Origin: Lineus longissimus
Taxonomy: Eukaryota > Nemertea > Pilidiophora > Heteronemertea > Lineidae
NCBI RefSeq assembly: GCF_910592395.1
Contig: NC_088309.1
Coordinates: 12,776,599 to 12,840,598 of the forward strand
Direction: 5' to 3'
Length of the DNA: 64,000 nucleotides
How positions within the stretch are numbered: position 1 is the first letter of the stretch; each line of letters opens with the position of its first letter. The notes beneath the pieces are model-generated. The model saw only the letters and a program-made list of their open reading frames with translations. It did not search any database and was not told the origin of the DNA. The position numbers were made by a program, and so were the translations under genes. Positions 46,601 through 57,447 of the stretch are shown in pieces.

Positions 46601-47660
46601 CCGCGGCCAATGTGGAATCAGTTCACAGAGGTTTATCAAAAAATCTTATAAAACGAATATCTTTGCGGAAGCGTCGATTTCAGTTTTCATGGTAGGATTG
46701 CGTCTTTGAAATGGGAAATTAACCAGTGAGACCAATGCATTTTCAAGGTAGTCCCTTCTGAGTGGGACCAGACCGTCAACACCTTCCCAGATGCAACGAC
46801 ATTGACAAAATTGTTGTCAAAAGAGGCAGCCCAGGCCGGTCGATTTGGTGCACATGCGTACTTAGGAAAACTTTATCAACTATCACTGAACACGCAGTAC
46901 TATCCGACTATGCCTGATGTTTAAACCATTCAGCATCATCTTATTATTAATTATTTGCAATTGTTAGTGTTAATTGTTAATTTATATTTTTAGTGTTATG
47001 TTCTATTTTCAGACTCCACAAGCTCTTCACACAAAAAACATAAAAAGCACAAAAAGAAACACAAGAAAAGGAAAGATCAGGGTGGCGAAGATGACTTTGT
47101 ATCTGTTGTGGATGAATCCCCAAGACCATCCATCAAACTTACTATCAAGATTGGAGGAGAGATGTTGGGAGAAAAAAGGTGAATTGCTTGATGTTTGCAT
47201 GCTTGTCAAAAAATTAGACTGTAGACAGGCTCTGCAAATGATGAATTGCAAGTTATGCAAGATTAACATGACTAAGGCATATATGGCTCCCAAAAAATTC
47301 TTTTAATGGTAAATTAAAATGTCGCATAAGATCACTTGGCAAAGTTTCATCATCTGTTCAGGAGTTTTTAATTTACATATGACAAGAACTGCAAGAATTA
47401 CAAAACTGGTCATGGAAACTTTATTTATTTTATCCAAATCAAGGATATATGAAGCAAATAGGCCAATTCGTGCGGATCCGGTCATTCCAGGTAATGGTGT
47501 ATAAATTTTGCATCTTAAATTCTTAAAAACTTGTTTGAAACTTTGTGATGTCATCATGCTTTCATTTATGGCTTCAGTGTGACGAAGACTGAGATTATTC
47601 CAGCACCAGCAACCGCCACAGATACCCATGCCAGTGATGATGAGTCGATTGACTGGGAAG
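43616..47660 (+). CDS. INO80B: INO80 complex subunit B-like gene, first three exons
   Basis: Exons 43616-43661, 47013-47178 and 47578-47660; splice sites GTAACC/TTTTCAG, GTGAAT/GCTTCAG and GTAAGA, with phases that agree (1, 2, 1). Exon 1 begins MGKRKDGELGDPLSI, with A at -3 and G at +4. Exon 2 gives an alternating His/Lys tract (HKKHKKHKKKHKKRK), then IKLTIKIGGEMLGEK. Exon 3 continues SVTKTEIIPAPATATDT and SDDESIDWE. The His/Lys tract followed by a 'lysine-rich KIKLGG..LGTKSV' segment is the N-terminal signature of INO80B (also known as PAPA-1), a subunit of the INO80 chromatin remodelling complex. The PAPA-1 core and the zinc-finger HIT end were not found; the later exons may lie beyond what I could trace. 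Intron 1 hosts the TTAA-flanked element. Confidence 0.75.
43764..43791. repeat. 28-bp palindromic insert between TTAA repeats
   Basis: GAGAGACT and AGTCTCTC surround a 12-base centre. TTAA stands on both sides (43760-43763 and 43792-43795). It separates the outer CTGTGCTTTAA flank from the element start, unlike the right side where the two are adjacent. Confidence 0.7.
43989..44360 (+). pseudogene. P2X7-type gene remnant
   Basis: The frame starts MASAYSSESESSEFEDVLVD and contains VEPYMFEP, matching the acidic arm and the Y-x-FEP motif of the genes at 22081 and 59470. It hits TAG at 44139-44141. The same frame then continues with a CRCISC pattern and a later Cys (44203-44260), which resembles a worn zinc-binding head, but the rest of the domain is absent. 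A TGACGTAG motif lies at 43956-43963. The acidic arm alone would be weak evidence; the motif, the promoter word and the THAP partner together support the call. Confidence 0.5.
44566..44841 (-). pseudogene. THAP-domain exon with an in-frame stop
   Basis: On the minus strand a start at 44841 gives MVYCVAPNC (C-x4-C). A TGA at 44788-44790 interrupts, and the same frame then continues HFHEFPKP, KLWIRKCKR, LCSDHF (the C-x2-H pair) and IAVPTM. All THAP hallmarks are present; one nonsense codon breaks the domain after the first cysteine pair. It faces the P2X7-type remnant tail to tail. Confidence 0.8.
45147..47012. other. rest of INO80B intron 1; one coding-like stretch
   Basis: 46736-46923 can be read as a coherent frame (KVVPSEWDQTVNTFPDATTL, then AHAYLGKLYQLSLN) ending in a stop, with a TGA just upstream. 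It looks like the end of an old unidentified coding sequence. Elsewhere nothing is supported. Confidence 0.35.
46285..46345 (+). repeat. GT/G-rich simple sequence
   Basis: Alternating GT and GTGCG words lead into a run of about fifteen Gs, so both Z-DNA-prone and quadruplex-prone sequence. Confidence 0.8.
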
Positions 47661-47740
47661 GTAAGATAATACGAGCGGAGACTTCTTATTTGAGGCTCCC
47701 TAATGAAAAAACTGGTACCTCGAATGCAATATTATCACTA

Positions 47741-47957
47741 CTGTAACCCAGGAAAATTTTGCGGACGTTTTAATTTTGCGGTCTTTGCGGTCTGACCTGA
47801 TCTGTAAAATTAACAAGCGCAAAATGTAACTTCATCCATTTATCATGCATTACAGATTCTGTAGTTCCGGAAAGTTAAAACGTGCAAAGTCGTTATTTTG
47901 CGGGGAAAACAGCTTTTCCACAAAAAAAAGCTGCCGCCAAATATTTCTGGGTTACAG
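47741..47957. mobile_element. 217-bp TA-flanked MITE
   Basis: Ends CTGTAACCCAGGAAAATTTT and inverted CTGTAACCCAGAAATATTTG, with TA on both sides (47739-47740 and 47958-47959). It sits just after INO80B exon 3. Consistent with a Tc1/mariner/pogo MITE. Confidence 0.85.
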
Positions 47958-47959
47958 TA

Positions 47960-48739
47960 TGTAAAGCGTACTGCGCTATGCACCAGAGAGAAGTGTCTGT
48001 TGATCATATCAGAGTCTTTCAATAAAGAGTCGGGCAACTACATAGCTGCCAACCACTACTATACGGATTGTCCGTAGTTTGTACGGATTTGACCCCCTAT
48101 ATACAATCCTACGGTTGTGCTAGCCAAAACTACGACGAATAAAAAAAGTGCGTTCCGTCTTGTTTTTTCTCTTGGTCCATGTTTTATATCTACTCGCTAC
48201 TCAGTACTGAACTCCACATCCCCCAGTGGAGAATCATGGAACTAAGGGCCAGTTGTACTTCCGCCGTTGTTGATACTGTATGTTTTGCATTGTTAGTTGC
48301 GTACTTGTGGTACGGAGTGGGTGGAAGTCAGCTTTTGGATCGGCAAAGAAAATGATGGCACCGCTAATCTTACTGATTGGGGCCTCAAAACTACCGACAA
48401 TTTGTGAAAAAAATTGGTGATTCTACTGATGACCCTTTCTAAAGGTTGGCAGCTATGCAACTAGCGAACATATGATTTCAATATCAAATATCACTGCCCA
48501 TTTCGAAAGACGCGCGTTGTGACAGAGCTCTCTCAGGTCATATCTAAATAGTATGCTAATGTGACATATCGTCAGAATTTTTTTAGTGTTTACACCTCGC
48601 TACCAGAAAATCACAACTTCAAGGCAGTATCTTCATGAAACTCTGAGATATCACTGAAAACACTGGACTGCGAAGGCAAAAATTAGCTGGGAGTCGACAC
48701 ATTTTCTATTTGAAATAGGTAGTAGTAGGTGGGTGCTTT
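47960..48739. other. no gene recognised
   Basis: No INO80B continuation or other coding signal found. Confidence 0.4.
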
Positions 48740-49690
48740 ATAGTGCTACCACCATTTTTCGTTCACCGTAGGGGAGTCTATACAACACCGCTGTGTCCGT
48801 CGTCTTCATTGTCTGTATTCCGTTTCAGAAACAGTGGCACGTTTCTTAACTGCTATAGCTCTGAACTTGAAACTTTGTACACAGGACCCTCAGGTCAGGT
48901 GACCTCTGACAATGAATTTAGGTCCGATCTGATTCTTGATTTGGCCACCAGGGGGCCGGAAATGGAAACCTAAAAAGTGTGATACCTCTCTTAGGTTATA
49001 AGTGACGCGTTTTTCGATAAAAATGTTGTTGTAGGTTCTCCAAGCAAGGATGCATCACTTATCGTACAGGTTTTTGATTTGACCTGATTTTCAAGGGAAA
49101 ATGGCCTAAATTGGCTGTTTGAATGTAAATATGGCCCGTTTCTTTAAACCGCTCAAGCTATGAACTTGAAATGTGGTACACATGACCCCCTACGTCATAT
49201 AACCTCTAAGACCGAAATTCGGTCTGACCAGATTCTCGACTTGGCCACCAGGGGGCCAAAACTAAAAATGGTAAAAAAGGTAATTTTCAAGGTCACAGAG
49301 GCCAAATTGGTAAATTGGCTGTTGAATGTAATGTAACTCTGACAAGTTTCTTAACTGCTAAAGCTATGAACTTGAAATTTGGTACACAAGAATCCCTACG
49401 TCATGTAACCTCGGACAACGAATATCAGTCTGATCTGATTCTCGACTTGGCCACCAGGAAGCAAAAACTAAAAAAGGTAAAAAGTACAAACCTCACTTAT
49501 TAGTGACTTGTTTTCGATGATATTTTTATGGTACAATTGGTGGTACTCCAAGCAAGCATACATCACATGTCATACCGACTTTGGTTTGACCTAAAAACTA
49601 TACATGTAGCATGTTTCTTAACCAGGATGAATTCCTAACCACCAAATATATATACGGTGAACACAATGGCCCCTGGCCGTTTCATATAAA
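48740..49690 (-). mobile_element. family R1 copy, reverse orientation
   Basis: Reads on the minus strand from the 5' signature (GGCCAGGGGCC complement at 49670-49681, with GTGTTCACC) through three core units to a GAC-rich tail near 48790-48825. Confidence 0.8.
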
Positions 49691-50330
49691 ATGTGCGTAT
49701 AAAAAATTCCAGCGAAGCTACCAGGCTGTCAGGCCTCTAGTTGGCGATACACCGGCTGCATTAAAATGTGCTTTTGTTCACTCTAAATAACAAAAGAGGT
49801 AATTATTTGACTGACTGTCTGTTGGAGATGCTTGTGACACACTTGTCCATATTGATTATGATTAAAAAGATTGTACGCTTGAAGTACTAGTTTGGTATCT
49901 ACTGAGAGATAAAACATTCCCAAATGGAAACACCATTGCAAATCACGTTAGTTTGGTGATGTGAGAAATGAGACACCTTCAACGATGTTTTGAGGGCAAT
50001 ATCTTTGAGTTATGATGTAATTTGGTTTGACTGGGGATCGGCGACCCCTCCTGGGTGTAACAAAAAGTAGCCCCCAATCAAAATGGAATGCCAAGCCAAT
50101 GAATGTATTAATGCTTCTTAGGGTAAATCACCTTCTAATCACGATGAAACTGGTTTGGATTGTGTTACGTGTCCCTGACATTATCCCGGGGTTATCCTGA
50201 ACCCCCCTCGGGTGAGGGACAATTTTTTACATGTAATATCAGCAATATCCACACCAAACTTGTTCTATTTGCAGGGTAATTCAATAAAAAGGTAATCCAA
50301 AAGTAAAGGGTTTATTATAAGTCCAGCATA
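49691..50330. other. no gene recognised
   Basis: AT-rich; nothing supported. Confidence 0.4.
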
Positions 50331-50955
50331 TTCATTTTTAGCTCACCTCTGGGGAGCTTATACAACACCGTGGCGTCCGTCTTCGTTGTCCGCAGTAGCT
50401 GTTTGTGGAGCACGTTTCATCACCGCTAGGGCTAGATGGCTAAAACTTGGTGTGAAGGTAGCTTTATGCAGTGTGCCCGGAAATATTTTTCTTTTTCGCG
50501 ATATGACGTACTTTCTGGCCTCCAGGTGGCTATCTTGGAAATTAAACAAAGACGGATTGCAACCAAATTTCATGTGATTGTATATCTATGTGCTCTCTAC
50601 AACATCCCTGATTTTCAGTCAAATCCCATGACAAATATGGCCGCCAGGCCGCCATCTTGAAAATCCAACGAAGTCTTATTACTCCTAAACTGTTCAACGG
50701 ATGTGAACCAATTTCCATGTCACATGTACACTCTTCAATAACCCTGAAATTCAGTCAACTTATAACCAAAATGATATACTTAGATGGTACCAGTAATTTT
50801 CTTTTGTGCCATTGAGCCGAGAAGAATAATATTATTCAATGGAATCAAAACTGGTGAAACTCTCCAGAAACTGTTTTCCCCATAACCACTGCAAATGACA
50901 TGCATTACATTACCCGAGGTGAGCACATGGTCCCTGGACCATTTCATTTGGGTAT
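50331..50955 (-). mobile_element. family R1 copy, reverse orientation
   Basis: Minus-strand 5' end at 50919-50955 (GGTCCAGGGACC palindrome, GTGCTCACCTC). The 3' end near 50338-50360 holds AGCTCACCTC and GGGGAGCT. The body matches 4005-4260 in the opposite orientation, including a palindrome-like GGCCGCCAGGCCGCC block. Confidence 0.75.
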
Positions 50956-51744
50956 AATTATAGTTATACCATAAAGAAAAAGCTATGACTAATCGACTGA
51001 CACCTTAGTTTTAATCCTCCGATCATGCAACACTGAGCACCATTGTTTTGAAAACTATGATGAATCAAAAAGCTGGGCTTTCAAATGATATCATCTCCGA
51101 AATTGTGCAGTCTAAAACCGACAAGAACCATCGCTTCTTAAATGGCTGGTAACCACTGTTTTTGACATCCTGACATAACCAGTGATTTTCAATCTCCTCT
51201 CGATATTTCGAACCCTGTATTCAAAGCAGATTTCGTACGAGCAATGTATGCACAATGCCCTTCCCGTACCTAAATCATTATCAAAGCGATCTTGGAATAA
51301 CCGTTATCATGTCAAACGTGACTTTCTGAGTGGAAGCCAATTTTCAATATGTTCATCCTTATTTATAAAATAGAGTAACTGATCTGCGCCAGACTTTTGA
51401 ACAGAATTACGTTGGTACATCGCATCAAAATCCAAGATGGCTGCCACCTTAGGTGTTGCAATCTCGTGAGTGCACTTGGACAAACACCCTTTAGCGACAA
51501 GGGACCTGGGCGTAACTCCTCTTGATTATACCATACCAAGATGAATGACACTGAGGCCTTTGTGAGATTAACCCCTTACATCCAAAGTGTGAGCCAAGGT
51601 ATTTGTGATATCTCTTTTTCAAAACAATGGTGCTCCGTGATGCATTATCAGTGGATTATAATCAATGTGTCAGTGCCACAGTGGATCAGTCATATCCCCT
51701 ACTTCATGGTTCAAAGACAATATCTACCAAAAAAACCCCTTTTT
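50956..51744. other. no gene recognised
   Basis: Short ORFs only; an isolated CCAAGATGGCTGCC word at 51430. Confidence 0.4.
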
Positions 51745-53823
51745 ATGCCTCCGCTTTAGCGAAAGCGGAGGCATTATGTTTTCGGGTTTTCCGTACGTCC
51801 GTCCGTACATCCGTCCCGACCAAACTTTTGGTCAGATTGATTAGATTTTTGGATGGTACATTTGTACATACTGGGGGAACGTTGCTTTCGAAACTCGGCG
51901 TCATCGGATGACCAGTATGGCCGCCATGGCAGCAATCTTGATTTTGGTGTCCGTTAATTTAACGGAGAACAATTGAGCAGATTGATTACATTTTTGGATG
52001 GTACATTTGTACATACTGGGGGAACGTTGCTTTCGAAACTCGGCGTCATCGGATGACCGGTATGGCCGTCATGGCAGCCATCTTGATTTTGGTGTCCGTC
52101 AATTAAACGGAGAACGATTGAGCAGATTGATTACATTTTTGGATGGTACATTTGTACATACTGGGGGAACGTTGCTTTCGGAACTCGGCGTCATCGGATG
52201 ACCAGTATGGCTGCCATTGCCGCCATCTTGATTTTGGTGTCCGTCAATTAAACGGAGAACGATTGAGCAGATTGATTACATTTTTGGCTGGTACATTTGT
52301 ACATACTGGGGGAACGTTGCTTTCGAAACTCGGCGTCATCGGATGACCAGTTTGGCCGCCATGGCAGCCATCTTGATTTTGGTGTCCGTCAATTTAACGG
52401 AGAACGATTGAGCAGATTGATTACATTTTTGGATGGTACATTTGTACATACTGGGGGAACGTTGCTTTCGAAACTCAGCGTCATCGATGACTAGTATGGC
52501 AGCCATCTTGATTTTGGTGTCCGTTAATTTAACGGAGAACGATTGAGCAGATTGATTACATTTTTGGATGGTACATTTGTACATACTGGGGGAACGTTGC
52601 TTTTGAAACTCGGCGTCATCGATGACCAGTATGGCCGCCATGGCAGCCATCTTGATTTTGGTGTCCGTTAATTTAACGGAGAACGATTGAGCAGATTGAT
52701 TACATTTTTGGATGGTACATTTGTACATACTGGGGGAACGTTGCTTCCGAAACTTGGCGTCAACAGATGACCAGTATGGCCGCCATGGCAGCCATCTTGA
52801 TTTTGGTGTCCGTCAATTAAACGGAGAACGATTGAGCAGATTGATTACATTTTTGGATGGTACATTTGTACATACTGGGGGAACGTTGCTTTCGAAACTC
52901 GGCGTCATCAGATGATCAGTTTGGCCGCCATGGCAGCCATCTTGATTTTGGTGTCCGTCAATTTAACGGAGAACGATTGAGCAGATTGATTACATTTTTA
53001 GATGGTACATTTGTACATACTGGGGGAAAGTTGCTTTCGAAACTCGGCGTCATCGGATGACCAGTATGGCCGCCATGGCAGCCATCTTGATTTTGGTGTC
53101 CGTTAATTTAACGGAGAACGATTGAGCAGGTTGATTACATTTTTGGATGGTACATTTGTACATACTGGGGGAACGTTGCTTTCGAAACTCGGCGTCATCG
53201 ATGACCAGTATGGCCGCCATGGCAGCCATCTTGATTTTGGTGTCCGTTAATTTAACGGAGAACAATTGAGCAGGTTGATTACATTTTTGGATGGTACATT
53301 TGTACATACTGGGGGAACGTTGCTTCCGAAACTCGGCGTCATTGGATGACCAGTATGGCCGCCATGGCAGCCATCTTGATTTTGGTGTCCGTCAATTAAA
53401 CGGAGAACGATTGAGCAGATTGATTACATTTTTGGATGGTGCATTTGTACATACTGGGGGAACGTTGCTTTCGAAACTCGGCGTCATCGGATGACCAGTA
53501 TGGCCGCAATGGTTTTAGTTACATCATAGTGAGAACATTTTATCCATTAAAAAACGTGTGTGCTGGCAAAAAGGTTTCATCATGGTCATGGCCTAATTCT
53601 TTTGTTAAGCCATTTATCACTTATACGTCTATTCTAACTGAACCCTAAAACAATATTACAACAACTGCAGTAATATCGTTCACCATCAGATTCACCATCA
53701 TGCTTTTATGTCAAGAACAGTTACATTGCCATACTATTTCCCACGTTTGATAGACACCATGGCTCAGCTGCAATGTTTAGCGGAGGCATCAACAGTGATT
53801 GCGAGCAATCACTAACTCTCTAG
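51745..53823 (+). mobile_element. DINE/HINE-like non-autonomous Helitron relative (family R2)
   Basis: The 5' end is a perfect hairpin at 51745-51774 (13-bp arms starting ATGCCTCCGCTTT, loop AGCG). A 12-copy tandem array follows. Near the 3' end AGCGGAGGCAT (53779-53789) is the inverted copy of the 5' arm, so there is a subterminal inverted pair. Then comes a second hairpin, AGTGATTGC-GA-GCAATCACT (53794-53813), and the sequence ends CTAG (53820-53823) followed by T. Subterminal inverted repeats, a central minisatellite, a 3' stem-loop and a CTAG end are the published plan of DINE-1/HINE elements. No Rep/helicase is encoded. Confidence 0.8.
51830..53517 (+). repeat. tandem array, ~145-bp unit, 12 copies
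   Basis: The block GGTACATTTGTACATACTGG occurs twelve times (first near 51856, last near 53437, one copy with a changed base) at 144-145-bp steps, with one- or few-base indels. Each unit has three short palindromes: GTACATTTGTAC, GCCATGGC and CCGTTAATTTAACGG (often changed to CCGTCAATTAAACGG). Frames open on both strands shift by one each unit and are not genes. Confidence 0.95.
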
Positions 53824-55552
53824 TTTCGTCTGGATTACCTTTTTATTGATTAAACCTGTAAAGTTAATTCATAAAAGAACATTCGAAAGGTGGCGTTCAG
53901 ATCGATCGTATGCTACCAAATACATGCATGCTTCCTACAGCAAATTTTGGCGCAAATCGCTTGTGAACACGCTTGTGAAAGACTGACGAAGACACTACCT
54001 TCAAATTAATGTTTTTTTTCTGCATAAATACAGGTTTCTTTGGCCAATTTTGACATTGTGTTTGTTTAGGGCCACAAGATATAGAAATATAAAAGAAAGA
54101 AAGAAAAAAATGATTAAATTTTACTTTTTCTTTTTTCCCCAGAAATCGCAAAAAAGTGCGTTTTGGACACATTTTGGTGGATTTTACCCAAAAACGAACC
54201 AGAGTATACACACCAAACTAGAATCACCTGAAAGAACTGAAAATATCCAAGAAACCTTTTCTTTACACCAACATGATAGGAACAGTTGTTTCTTCATGAC
54301 AAGCCTTCAAAAACTAGGTATTGAAAACTGCAAATTTCCCCAAACAAAATTGAATCCCTAAGGGTAAAATTGACTCCCTAAGAGTTAATCTGCCAAGAAC
54401 GATTATTTGCAAAGGATAGTTTTAGCAGATGAAGTAAAATGAAATCTGCCAAGCCAGTGTTACAAGTATGAAGTGGGATTATATATGTTAGGCTCCAAGT
54501 CTTTCATCCTTACTCTCATGCATTTGCATCACCACTATCCACAAACCCATGACCGATTCCATCGACGTTCTTGTTTTCTTGCCACGCTCTCAGCGCGAGG
54601 TCCAATAACTGTGCTGATTAAAAAACTTAAAGAGGGCAAAGGTCAACGCCAATCGCAATGGTGCCCAGCCTCGTCACCTGTATCGGTCCAACTAATGCAA
54701 TTGTTAGTGTATTTTTAGAACCTCGTTTAATGGGCACATGGTTGTAAGCAGAAATTAGTAAAGATGGCTGCCAGTGAAGAAAATTTGGGAATTTAGAAAG
54801 AGACTTTTCATCTGCCTGTTTCCCCTGCGCCATGGCAAAACATGAATTATCACCATTTTAAGTCGTATTTTACTAATTATTGCAAAAATTATTGGAAATG
54901 TCAAAACGTTCAGAACCGGATATGACTGCAGAGACCGTTCCATAAGAGATGTTCTGATTGGTCCAAATTTGAAGCTACTAATACGCAACCGCGGGGCTGA
55001 GTTGACATCTTCCTCATTGACTAGCGCGGAAGACTTCTTTCTGGTACAACGTTTATTCAACAGGCAGAATGGCAGCACTTCTGACCTTGGTGAAGGTTCT
55101 GACTCAGGCAGTCGGCACTAAACGGGACCGAAGTCGTGGATAGGCTAGGCAACCTTGAGTGAGCCAGAACTGAGTGATTTGTAGTGAAAACTCACTGATA
55201 TATATACAGAAATTGGGCCCAGCCTAAGGTTCCCTGAGTCGAGCCTGCACCAAAGCCATACATGATGTTGTAAATCATACATAAACTACATATTCCATAT
55301 TCTAGTAATATGTGTAATGTTACCCTTTGGTATCACTCCTCCCCCCTACGACAAATTTCAACTCCGTTGAAAATAAACAATTATATTATAGAATTATCAC
55401 TATCAAGTACCGATCATTTAATCAAATTAACCAACAAGTGGTACTTCCAAAACCCTTTTCAAATACACATATATAATAATTGGCTCGAGATCAACCGAGG
55501 TTTAATCAATAGGCTTCTAATAAAGATGCTGAAATTGGTTCTTATAATTCAG
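53824..55552. other. no gene recognised
   Basis: A possible short first exon at 55069 (MAALLTLVKVLTQ) has no supporting downstream exon. Nothing else is supported. Confidence 0.35.
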
Positions 55553-56093
55553 TCAATGCCAGGAAATGGGCGTGATCACGCCCGCGCCCACAAACGCCGG
55601 TAAACTACTCTGCACGAGCGCTATCCATAACGCCCGCCAGACACTTGAGGGGCGCGTGCCGCTCATCATAAAAAACACTGGCACGATAACGCTCGCCGAT
55701 TCCCAGCACGATCGTGATTCATTTCCCGGTATCCAGATTTCAATTTCCCGGAAATCTAGAGTCTCACTCAACGTGGTAATTATGCCGTTTAGCGCTGAGT
55801 ACACGCCCGGCTGTACACTTTGCTATAGTTGGCGGTTGCTGCAGTGCGCGGTACTAAGCACATGTTTTGACACACGCCTGGCAACGGCAGCATTTCATTT
55901 TGATTTCGTTCATTGTCCTGTTGTCATTGCCTGATAATCATTCAAGATGAAGCTGAAGACAATGTTAGGATGATCGATTGACCACGAAACCATTGGACAA
56001 CTGGAGGGAGTGAAAAAAATAGTGCCCGTGGAAAAGGTTGCGGGAGTGACTGATGGTTACCGTGGATTTTTCTCATGGTAGGCACTGATAATT
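55553..56093 (+). mobile_element. GC-rich dispersed repeat 'A', second copy
   Basis: Opposite orientation to 20941-21612. Shared start GCCAGGAAATGGGCG, shared AACGCCCGCCRGACACTTGA and GTTGGCGGTTGCTGCAGTG blocks, and shared end GATTTTTCTCATGG. The middles differ by replacement of whole blocks. Confidence 0.8.
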
Positions 56094-57447
56094 GTTACGC
56101 TTGCTAAATTTTGTCAGATCAACTGGGTCTGACCCGAAAAATTTTGTCAAATCCTGACATCGAAAGAATCAGTCCTGAGACTCATTTTTGTTGAAATAAG
56201 CAGCGGTATCAGAACAAGAACCTAAATTGCCTCGCTATAAGTTGAGAAAAATACTGTTCTTTCCAAAACTCAGTTCAAATCATTATCTCTACCAATATAC
56301 TGGTATCAAACACACTCCTTCCCTCCTGTAAAAGTGACAACACCTAAGGTGTTGGCATAGAGGAGTGTCATATAGTAATACTTATTCAAACGTGAAAGAG
56401 AATTTCAAGTTCTGCTACTGGAAATGTTCATAATGTCAAAGGGAAAAGTTCATATCCTGATGAAGAAGACTGTTCAAGTAGAATCAGTTTCATTTTTTCT
56501 GCAAAAGTCTATGATAATGTTCAATATGTAAAGAAATTGAACTGCAAGGAACGAAGACATGTCCTGGATGACATGACATATACTGGATGTGTGTTTTGGA
56601 CAATATAACGTAGATACTGGTTTCATGTCTTGGGAGACATAACGTAGATATAATAACTGTACAATTGGATGACGATCAGCAGCAATTTCCTCTTGTACGT
56701 TTACAAGCGTTCGTTGAAGGCTCCATTCCCTGGTGATACAGCGTATCCAAGGCGGAGTAACGTAACGAGATGGAGATCGAATGTTGACGTAATGTTCCTG
56801 CTAACTTGGTGGGAGAGGCAAAATATAAATAATGTTCATTTACACCGGAGTACCAGCTTATGACCAAGTATGGTTGATATAAAGGTTGATGAGAGCTTAT
56901 GAATGAGTATTTCAACCAAAGTTTCAGCACTGCAACAGCCACTGCACTTGTTATCGAATCCTTAAGTAGCGAAAAGAGTAGAATGTTCTTGGCACAATCA
57001 CGTTCTAGTGTCCATTGAGCTTGCTTGATCCTTGTCCTTGCAGATGACACACACTGATTATTAACTAGATGAGAAACCCAATACAAAACAAACCATTGCC
57101 TTAGATTATAATTTTGATTTTCCCCGAGCCAGTGTGCAAAAAACTGACACAATAAAACTCACGCAAAAAACATTCCGAAACTTGACTATGTTACCTGAGT
57201 TTCATTAATAATACTAATAATACTTATATCTATACCAAATCAATTACCTAATTACAACTTGACAAGAGTTACATTTGAACTCCTTCTTTTAATACACTCT
57301 ATACCGTCCTATATCCTAATCCAAGATTTGCCTCTGACTTGACACAGTTACATTAACTCTAATATTGATAATATTTAGACCTATACTTATTCCTACAATC
57401 TTAGATCCTCATAATCATAATTCTACAACTGGAGTACACTATGCAAA
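56094..57447. other. no gene recognised
   Basis: Possibly part of the 3' region of the broken retroelement that follows on the minus strand; no LTR pair could be identified. A perfect palindrome AACACCTAAGGTGTT is at 56339-56353. Confidence 0.35.

Noticed and set aside
51998-53494. Repeated 67-residue ORFs on the plus strand and similar frames on the minus strand.
   Set aside because: They are translations of the 145-bp array; 145 is not a multiple of three, so each frame dies after about one and a half units and restarts one unit later.
51830-53517. CRISPR array.
   Set aside because: Units are contiguous, about 145 bp and uniform, without unique spacers, in a eukaryotic setting.
55069-55130. 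Possible first exon beginning MAALLTLVKV.
   Set aside because: Only a short open stretch with a donor-like GTGAAG; no downstream exon could be joined.
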